From Algibacter mikhailovii (lineage in GTDB: Bacteria > Bacteroidota > Bacteroidia > Flavobacteriales > Flavobacteriaceae): a stretch of DNA of 64,000 nucleotides. Below are positions 35,636-41,674 of the stretch, in pieces. The stretch spans positions 124,001-188,000 of the forward strand of contig NZ_BMWZ01000003.1 in the NCBI RefSeq assembly GCF_014651495.1, given 5' to 3'. Numbering within the stretch: position 1 is the first letter of the stretch; every line of letters begins with the position of its first letter. A model generated the notes under the pieces. That model was not told where the DNA came from and did not search any database. It was given only the letters and a program-made list of their open reading frames with translations. The position numbers and the translations under genes were made by a program.

Positions 35636-36982
35636 ATGAAAACTAATTTATTTAACTATGTATTACTATTGTTCTCGACCTTTGCCTTCTCGCAAGCTGG
35701 TCATATTATGCAAGGTGTAGGCGCTATAAACATGTCAATGGGAGGAGCAGCAACCGCACAACCATTGGATATCTCTGGAGCGTTACAATGGAACCCAGCT
35801 TCAATTTCTTCTTTTGATTATCAAACTATAAAACTGGATGTTGGTTTGTTTTCATCATCTCCAGAATTAAGCTCTTCATTTGGGCCGTTATCTGGAACTA
35901 CTATGGACGATAGAGGAACATCAATTATGCCTAATATAGCTTATGTTTGGGCTAAAGAAGGAAGTAAACATACCTTTGGAGCTTCTGCCTTTGGCATTAG
36001 TGGTTTTGGAGTAACATTTCCTGAAGATTCCAATTATCCTCAAGATATTTTAGGCAACCCTAATCCAAACTACAACCCTAATCAAAGTTCAAATCCAATA
36101 AATTTCCCGCAAAATGCTGGAGGATTTGGTCATATAGAATCAGACTATATGCTACTGCAAGTAAGCTTAAGTTATGCTTATGAAATAACCGATAAATTTT
36201 CAATAGGTGTTCAGCCCAATATAAACTATGCCGCCTTACAACTCATGCCAAATCCAACAGCAAACCCTTCAATGACAGCTGGCTACTCTGCTACTAACAA
36301 AGCATCAGCAATTGGCTACGGCGCACAGTTCGGCTTATTCTATGATTCCGGCTTTGGCCTTAAGCTGGGAGCCTCCTATAAAACAACACAAAAATTTCAA
36401 GAATTTGAATTTGATAATACTTATTTAGATAATTCTATGGCAACTAGTAAATTCCAAATGGATTATCCTGCCATCTTATCATTTGGTCTTGGTTATTCAG
36501 TCAGTGATGTTGATTTGGCTCTTGATTTTAGGAGAGTAGATTATGAAAACACCGAAGGATTCTCAAAAACAGGATGGACACAAACAGGATCTGTTTCAGG
36601 ATTTGGATGGCAAAATATTTCTATTCTATCAGCAGGTTTACAGTATAAAGGTATTAGTAAATTACCTCTACGTATTGGTTATACTTATAGTTCAAATCCA
36701 ATACCTGAGGATGTTACATTCTTCAATGTTCCTGCTACTGCTGTTATTAAAAATGCCTTTCAATTTGGATTAAGTTACGAAGTTAATAGTAATTGGAAAA
36801 TTGATGGAGTTTACCATTATGGAGATAGCGGAGATGCCACAAAAGGACAAATGTTAAGCCCTTTTGCAGTATCACCTTCAAATCCCTTGGGAAAAATAGC
36901 AGGGTCTTCAATTTCTTATGATATGACAACTTCAATGATTATGCTTGGAGTTAGTTACACATTTAATAAGCCAACTGATTAA
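35636..36982 (+). CDS. OmpP1/FadL-family outer membrane transporter
   Basis: 448 residues. Signal peptide about 1-20 (cleavage after FAFSQA). N-terminal hatch segment with the family signature GVGAINMSMGGAATAQPLDISGALQWNPAS (about 28-57, NPA motif), then a 14-stranded barrel ending in MIMLGVSYTFNKPTD. The family takes up hydrophobic compounds across the outer membrane. Here it is divergent from the SQR operon and shares a Crp/Fnr-type promoter region with it, so uptake of a reduced sulfur species or sulfur-linked hydrophobic substrate is possible, but that is inference. A terminator follows before the tRNA. Confidence 0.9.
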   Translation: MKTNLFNYVLLLFSTFAFSQAGHIMQGVGAINMSMGGAATAQPLDISGALQWNPASISSFDYQTIKLDVGLFSSSPELSSSFGPLSGTTMDDRGTSIMPNIAYVWAKEGSKHTFGASAFGISGFGVTFPEDSNYPQDILGNPNPNYNPNQSSNPINFPQNAGGFGHIESDYMLLQVSLSYAYEITDKFSIGVQPNINYAALQLMPNPTANPSMTAGYSATNKASAIGYGAQFGLFYDSGFGLKLGASYKTTQKFQEFEFDNTYLDNSMATSKFQMDYPAILSFGLGYSVSDVDLALDFRRVDYENTEGFSKTGWTQTGSVSGFGWQNISILSAGLQYKGISKLPLRIGYTYSSNPIPEDVTFFNVPATAVIKNAFQFGLSYEVNSNWKIDGVYHYGDSGDATKGQMLSPFAVSPSNPLGKIAGSSISYDMTTSMIMLGVSYTFNKPTD

Positions 36983-37024
36983 AGAAAAGAGTAACCCGAA
37001 TAAATATTTGACATAATAAAAACA

Positions 37025-37054
37025 AAAAAGCTTCCATTACAATGGAAGCTTTTT
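37025..37054. terminator. Bidirectional terminator between the FadL gene and tRNA-Arg copy 2
   Basis: 14-bp perfect stem AAAAAGCTTCCATT / AATGGAAGCTTTTT with a minimal loop. It serves FadL on plus and tRNA-Arg on minus. Related to, but not identical with, the terminator of tRNA copy 1. Confidence 0.88.
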
Positions 37055-37062
37055 AAATATTG

Positions 37063-37136
37063 TGACCTCGACAGGATTCAAACCTGTAACCTCTTGAGCC
37101 GTAATCAAGTGCGCTATTCAGTTGCGCCACGAGGCC
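37063..37136 (-). tRNA. tRNA-Arg (anticodon ACG), copy 2
   Basis: Identical in sequence to the 26101-26174 tRNA: acceptor GGCCTCG/CGAGGTC, anticodon ACG at 37102-37100, T arm GGTTTGAATCC, no encoded CCA. Same orientation as copy 1, so the two form a direct repeat 10.96 kb apart; upstream flanks are also similar for about 30 bases. Confidence 0.95.
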
Positions 37137-37149
37137 TTTAATGCGGGTG

Positions 37150-37157
37150 CAAATATA
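37150..37157 (-). promoter_or_regulatory. -7 element of tRNA-Arg copy 2
   Basis: TATATTTG on the minus strand, 13 bases ahead of the tRNA 5' end, at the same place as in copy 1. Confidence 0.65.
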
Positions 37158-37493
37158 CATTTTTTATTAAAATACAAGCAAATATTTATGTCGAAAAAAA
37201 AATATTAACCTCGCAACACCTCTATTTATAATTCATATATTTTCATGAAGTATTATTATGATATAGAAAAGAGTAAAATATCCCGCATAATAGTGTCGTT
37301 TTACAAAGCGAAAGCGCTTTCAAACTACAAAATCTATACAAACTTCCAATAGAGATAATAAACCATGTTAAAACTTAGCCTAATTGATGATTTTCAGGAT
37401 AGCCTAAATGAATAATATTAGCTTTTCCTAACAAATTATAACATGTTTTAATCTTTTATCTTCCATGAAGAATTGATTCAGGTAGAAAATCAT
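37158..37493. other. Intergenic region with a LacI-like palindrome
   Basis: About 336 bases upstream of the Crp/Fnr gene without a visible gene. It holds the perfect 12-base palindrome GAAAGCGCTTTC (37310-37321), the form of LacI/CcpA-type operators, though no LacI-family gene is in the window and no promoter element was placed beside it. Confidence 0.4.
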
Positions 37494-37501
37494 TATTTTT
37501 G
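37494..37501 (+). promoter_or_regulatory. -7 element immediately before the Crp/Fnr gene
   Basis: TATTTTTG fits TAnnTTTG and ends 5 bases before the ATG at 37507, so a transcript from it would be leaderless or nearly so. No TGTAA-type site lies at the class II position. Confidence 0.4.
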
Positions 37502-37506
37502 AAGCT

Positions 37507-38136
37507 ATGACAAAACAGTTATTACAAGAAAAATACAATCATATTTTAGATGAGAAGCTTATCAAAGAAATTTTTGAAATTGGCACATTTAAAACATTTA
37601 AAAAAGATGATATAATTATTGACATCAATCAACCACTTCAACATATACCTTTATTACTTACCGGTCATATCAAAATTCTCAGAGAAGATAATGAAGGTAA
37701 TGAATTGCTTATTTATTTTTTAGAAGCTGGGGAAACCTGTACCATGTCTCTAACCTGTTGTTTAGGCACAACAAAAAGTAAAATAAGAGCTGTGGCAGAA
37801 GAAGATTCTAGCCTTGTAATGATTCCCGTAGAAAACATGCAAAAATGGTTTAATAACAATGATAGTTGGAGAAATTTTATTTTGGAAGCTTATCAAACGC
37901 GATTTGATGAAATGCTGGAAACCATTGACAACTTAGCATTTATGAAAATGGATGAAAGGCTTTACAAATATCTTTATAATAAAACTATACTTCACAACTC
38001 CAAAATCATTATTGTTAAACATCAAGACATTGCTATTGATTTACATACCTCTCGGGTAGTTATTTCAAGACTTCTAAAACAATTAGAAAACAAAAATAAA
38101 ATTAAACTTAGTAGAAATAAGATTGAAGTTTTTTAG
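37507..38136 (+). CDS. Crp/Fnr-family transcriptional regulator of the sulfur region
   Basis: 209 residues. Cyclic-nucleotide-binding-like domain about 20-125, dimer helix about 126-158, winged helix-turn-helix about 165-209. Recognition helix TSRVVISRLLKQLE (181-194) aligns with CRP CSRETVGRILKMLE: Arg180 and Arg185 are kept as R183 and R188, but Glu181 is V184. In CRP this residue reads the base pair that differs between TGTGA and TGTAA, and the cluster carries TGTAA-type palindromes at three promoters plus one at 35467. Cysteines C78, C84 and C85 (ETCTMSLTCCLG) lie in the sensor domain; there is no Fnr-type N-terminal cluster. It lies between the SQR/FadL and YeeE/dioxygenase genes, so it is the likely local regulator. 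Confidence 0.88.
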   Translation: MTKQLLQEKYNHILDEKLIKEIFEIGTFKTFKKDDIIIDINQPLQHIPLLLTGHIKILREDNEGNELLIYFLEAGETCTMSLTCCLGTTKSKIRAVAEEDSSLVMIPVENMQKWFNNNDSWRNFILEAYQTRFDEMLETIDNLAFMKMDERLYKYLYNKTILHNSKIIIVKHQDIAIDLHTSRVVISRLLKQLENKNKIKLSRNKIEVF

Positions 38137-38286
38137 TTTTTCTAGTCAGATAATGTAAGGAGACTTTAGTTATATATCTTGATCCGAATTAAAAGTTATA
38201 AAGGCAAGTTTATTGCTTAGTACGAGGTGCATACATTTTTCACCATAGTAATATATTCAACTAAACATCAAGTCATTAGACCTTTA

Positions 38287-38331
38287 AGTAACATTTATCA
38301 CAAATACAATAGACTGAATATTATAATTTTG
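38287..38331 (+). promoter_or_regulatory. Crp/Fnr-type class II promoter of the yeeE-TSUP operon
   Basis: Site AGTAACATTTATCACA (38287-38302; two mismatches from TGTAA-N6-TTACA) and -7 element TAATTTTG (38324-38331). The centre-to--7 distance is again 29.5 bases; the degenerate site was found by predicting its position from the -7 element. Confidence 0.55.
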
Positions 38332-38332
38332 C

Positions 38333-38349
38333 AAAAAAAAAAAAAAAAA
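38333..38349 (+). repeat. A17 homopolymer at the yeeE start codon
   Basis: Seventeen consecutive A residues; the last is the A of the ATG. They make up nearly the whole leader downstream of the -7 element, so length changes would alter the leader. Confidence 0.9.
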
Positions 38350-38906
38350 TGGAATCTCTTTTAAACCCTTGGCCGTGGTATGTTTCGGGCCCATTAATAG
38401 CCCTAGTCATGGCGCTTTTACTCTATTTTGGAAAGACCTTTGGTATGTCTTCTAATTTAAGAACATTATGTGCAATAGGCGGCGCCGGAAAAATATCTAA
38501 TTTTTTTAAATTTAATTGGAGAGATCAAGCTTGGAATTTAACGGTTGTTTTAGGAGCCATAATCGGGGGGTATATAGCGGTTCAATATTTATCAAATAAT
38601 AGTGGGACAGACTTAAACCCAAAAACCGCTGCTGAACTAAAAACTATGGGGTTTGAAAATCCTGGATCTACATTGGTGCCCAATGAAATATTTGGTTTAG
38701 ATATTTTGACAACCCCAAAGGGAGTTCTACTTTTAGTTATTGGCGGCTTGCTCGTTGGTTTTGGAACGCGATACGCAGATGGATGCACTTCTGGGCACGC
38801 GATTACAGGTTTAAGCAGTTTACAAAAACCTTCTCTAATAGCCGTTATTGGATTCTTTATTGGTGGACTAATAATGACTAATTTTATTTTACCCTTATTA
38901 TTTTAA
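38349..38906 (+). CDS. YeeE/YedE-family thiosulfate permease, N-terminal half (TsuA-like)
   Basis: 185 residues with about five hydrophobic helices. Conserved cysteines in LRTLCAIGGAGK (about 36-47) and in the family motif GFGTRYADGCTSGHAITGLSSL (about 137-158). YeeE/TsuA takes up thiosulfate along a row of cysteines. In E. coli-type TsuA these lie in one chain of about 350 residues; here the transporter is split over two adjacent genes, with the second half 2 bases downstream. The two would have to assemble. First gene of an operon under a Crp/Fnr-type promoter. Confidence 0.9.
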   Translation: MESLLNPWPWYVSGPLIALVMALLLYFGKTFGMSSNLRTLCAIGGAGKISNFFKFNWRDQAWNLTVVLGAIIGGYIAVQYLSNNSGTDLNPKTAAELKTMGFENPGSTLVPNEIFGLDILTTPKGVLLLVIGGLLVGFGTRYADGCTSGHAITGLSSLQKPSLIAVIGFFIGGLIMTNFILPLLF

Positions 38907-38908
38907 GT

Positions 38909-39322
38909 ATGAAATTTCTAAAATTTTTATTTGTTGGTATTTTCTTTGGAATTGTTCTGGTCAAATCTGAAGCGGTTTCTTGGTTCAGAATTTACGAAAT
39001 GTTCCGTTTTCAGTCTTTTCACATGTATGGCATTATAGGTACTGCAGTGGCTTCAGGAATTCTGTTTCTACAAATTGCAAAAAAAGGACACATCAAAAGC
39101 ATAAAAGGCGCAGACATTTTTGTTCCTAAAAAGGATAATGGATTAATTAGATACATAGTGGGCGGCATTATTTTCGGATTCGGCTGGGCACTAATTGGTG
39201 CTTGTCCTGGTCCTATGTATATTCTCTTAGGTACAGGTGTTTGGAGTATGATAGTGGTTATAGCCGCAGCCACTTTAGGAACTTTTATATATGGTGTACT
39301 TAAAAATAAATTACCGCACTAA
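38909..39322 (+). CDS. YeeE/YedE-family permease, C-terminal half (DUF6691-like)
   Basis: 137 residues, about four hydrophobic helices. Carries the second YeeE cysteine motif GWALIGACPGPMYILLGTG (about 90-108). It lacks the first motif found in the upstream gene and so complements it as the other half of a split transporter. Starts 2 bases after the preceding stop; the TSUP gene starts 2 bases after its own stop, a tight three-gene unit. Confidence 0.9.
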   Translation: MKFLKFLFVGIFFGIVLVKSEAVSWFRIYEMFRFQSFHMYGIIGTAVASGILFLQIAKKGHIKSIKGADIFVPKKDNGLIRYIVGGIIFGFGWALIGACPGPMYILLGTGVWSMIVVIAAATLGTFIYGVLKNKLPH

Positions 39323-39324
39323 GC

Positions 39325-40116
39325 ATGGATAATATCCAAATTTTAGGATACATTGGCGCACTGATAGTTGGTCTGGTTTTGGGGCTAATTGGCGGCGGAG
39401 GTTCTATTCTTACCGTACCACTTTTAGTTTATCTTTTAGGTTATAATCCTGTTGTTGCAACAGCATATTCTCTTTTTGTAGTAGGTACCTCATCTATGGT
39501 GGGAACCTATCAAAAATACAAAAAGGGATTGGTAGACTTTAAAACAGGATTAGCCTTTTCGTTTCCATCATTTATTGCGGTGTATTTATCTAGAAGGTAT
39601 CTTGTTCCCGGAATTCCTAATCATTTGTTTTCTTGGGGCGGCTATACTTTAACAAAAGATATGGGCATCATGCTTTTCTTTGCCATTATCATGTTGTTTG
39701 CGGCCATTTCAATGATTAAAAAAGGTGAACCAGAAGATACCCAATCAAGTGGCCAGCCTTATTACAAAACGTTCTTTCAAGGCGTTGTTATCGGAACTAT
39801 TACTGGTGTTATTGGCGCAGGAGGTGGTTTTCTGTATGTTCCGGCTTTAGTGCTTTGGGCGAATATCCCAATGAAAAAAGCCGTAGGCACCTCTTTAATT
39901 ATAGTAACTATAAATTCCCTTATTGGGTTTATTGGAGATATTCAAACATTAGATATTGAATGGTTTTTTCTCTTAACTTTTACGGGTATTTCAATTCTTG
40001 GAATACTTATAGGTGTATTTCTGTCCAAATTTGTAAGTAGTAGCAAACTAAAAAAGAGCTTTGGCGTCTTTGTTTTACTCATGGCTGGTTACATAATGTA
40101 TAAGGAACTACAGTAG
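39325..40116 (+). CDS. TauE/SafE (TSUP) family sulfur-anion exporter
   Basis: 263 residues, about eight membrane helices in two repeats. Family signatures GLVLGLIGGGGSILTVPLLVYLLG (about 16-39) and GTITGVIGAGGGFLYVPALVLW (about 152-173) are the paired TSUP motifs. TSUP proteins export sulfite, sulfoacetate or related anions, or import thiosulfate, depending on subgroup. Following the split YeeE genes and preceding the persulfide dioxygenase, which produces sulfite, export of sulfite is plausible. It is the last gene before the next Crp/Fnr-type promoter. Confidence 0.9.
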   Translation: MDNIQILGYIGALIVGLVLGLIGGGGSILTVPLLVYLLGYNPVVATAYSLFVVGTSSMVGTYQKYKKGLVDFKTGLAFSFPSFIAVYLSRRYLVPGIPNHLFSWGGYTLTKDMGIMLFFAIIMLFAAISMIKKGEPEDTQSSGQPYYKTFFQGVVIGTITGVIGAGGGFLYVPALVLWANIPMKKAVGTSLIIVTINSLIGFIGDIQTLDIEWFFLLTFTGISILGILIGVFLSKFVSSSKLKKSFGVFVLLMAGYIMYKELQ

Positions 40117-40121
40117 CTCAG

Positions 40122-40166
40122 TGTAATATAAGTTACATATTGACTGCTAACTATTTAGTAATTTTG
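40122..40166 (+). promoter_or_regulatory. Crp/Fnr-type class II promoter of the persulfide dioxygenase
   Basis: Perfect-arm site TGTAATATAAGTTACA (40122-40137) and -7 element TAATTTTG (40159-40166), centre-to--7 distance 29.5 bases. Leader about 60 bases. Confidence 0.7.
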
Positions 40167-40228
40167 AACAACTATTAAAGTTCATATAGAACACTTCCGT
40201 CATAGGAAATCACTAAAAATTAAAAACT

Positions 40229-41641
40229 ATGAAAATAGAACAAATTTATACAGGCTGTTTAGCACAGGGGGCATATTATATTGAATCTAATGGAGAGGTC
40301 GCTATTATTGACCCATTACGAGAAACACAACAATATGTTGACAAAGCTAATGCAGAGGGTGCTAAAATTAAATATATATTTGAAACTCATTTTCATGCTG
40401 ATTTTGTTTCAGGACATGTGGATTTGGCTAAAAAAACTGGAGCTACAATTGTTTTCGGACCTGGTGCTGAAACATCATATGATATTCATACAGCAAAAGA
40501 CAATGAAGAGTTTAAACTTGGTGATGTTATTATTAAAGTGCTTCACACCCCAGGGCATACTTTAGAATCTTCCACTTTTTTATTAATTGATGAAAAAGGT
40601 AAAGATCATGCCATTTTTTCTGGTGACACCTTATTTTTAGGGGATGTTGGCAGGCCTGATTTAGCAATTAAATCTGACTTAACTAAAGAAGATTTAGCGG
40701 GTATGCTTTTTGATTCGCTTCGCAATAAAATAATGCCATTGGCTGATGATGTAATAGTATATCCAGCGCATGGTGCGGGTTCTGCTTGTGGTAAAAATTT
40801 AAGCAAAGAGACCGTTGGTGTTTTAGGCGATCAGAAGCAAACGAATTATGCGCTTAGAGCTGATATGACTAAAACTGAATTTGTGAAAGAAGTGCTTGAT
40901 GGTATTGCACCACCACCACAATACTTTGCAAAAAATGCTATGATGAATAAATCTGGCTATGATAATTTTGAAACCATTCTTAAAAAGGGTGATACACCAT
41001 TGAGTCCTGAAGAATTTGAAGCCGTGGCAAACAACGAAGATGCCTTAGTTTTAGATGTTAGAAATGAACAAGAATTTGTCAAAGCACACATACCTAATTC
41101 CATTTTTATTGGAATTCATGGAGGATTTGCACCTTGGGTTGGAGCTTTAATTACCGATTTAAAACAACCTATTTTATTAGTTACCCCAGAAGGCAAAGAA
41201 CAAGAAACGGTTACGCGATTATCTCGGGTTGGCTATGATAACACCTTAGGTTATTTAGAAGGAGGAATTGAAGCTTGGCAAAATGCTGGTAAAGATATTG
41301 AAACCATAAAATCAGTTTCTGTTCAGGAATTCGCTCAAGACTTTAAAAATAATAATGTAGAGGTTTTAGATGTTAGAAAGGATGGTGAATACAAATCTGA
41401 GCATTTAGAAGGTGATAACGTGAAACATTTCGCTTTAGATTATATAAATGACAACATGAATACCATTGACCAAAATCAAGAATACTATGTGCATTGTGCT
41501 GGTGGTTATCGTTCTGTAATTGCGGCTTCCATTTTAAAGGCTAGAGGCTTTAATAAACTCATTGATATTGCGGGTGGATTTGGAGCTATAAAAAACTCTG
41601 ATTTACCAATTACAGCGTTTGTATGTCCTTCAACTTTATAA
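40229..41641 (+). CDS. Persulfide dioxygenase-rhodanese fusion (CstB/ETHE1-like)
   Basis: 470 residues. N-terminal metallo-beta-lactamase fold of the ETHE1 type: THFHADFVSGH with H54, H56, D58 and H63, HTPGH (H110) and SGDTLFLGDVGRPD (131-144). Then two rhodanese domains (about 260-355 and 365-465). The first lacks the catalytic cysteine (LLVTPEGKE, 317-324), the second has it in VHCAGGYRSV (C423). This MBL-pseudo-rhodanese-rhodanese order is that of CstB, which oxidises persulfides and releases thiosulfate. It would act on sulfane sulfur made by the SQR. Single gene behind its own Crp/Fnr-type promoter, with a terminator inside the 3' end of the convergent dnaE. Confidence 0.93.
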   Translation: MKIEQIYTGCLAQGAYYIESNGEVAIIDPLRETQQYVDKANAEGAKIKYIFETHFHADFVSGHVDLAKKTGATIVFGPGAETSYDIHTAKDNEEFKLGDVIIKVLHTPGHTLESSTFLLIDEKGKDHAIFSGDTLFLGDVGRPDLAIKSDLTKEDLAGMLFDSLRNKIMPLADDVIVYPAHGAGSACGKNLSKETVGVLGDQKQTNYALRADMTKTEFVKEVLDGIAPPPQYFAKNAMMNKSGYDNFETILKKGDTPLSPEEFEAVANNEDALVLDVRNEQEFVKAHIPNSIFIGIHGGFAPWVGALITDLKQPILLVTPEGKEQETVTRLSRVGYDNTLGYLEGGIEAWQNAGKDIETIKSVSVQEFAQDFKNNNVEVLDVRKDGEYKSEHLEGDNVKHFALDYINDNMNTIDQNQEYYVHCAGGYRSVIAASILKARGFNKLIDIAGGFGAIKNSDLPITAFVCPSTL

Positions 41642-41674
41642 GATTAAATTGTTATAAGTATTTCTAAAAATATG

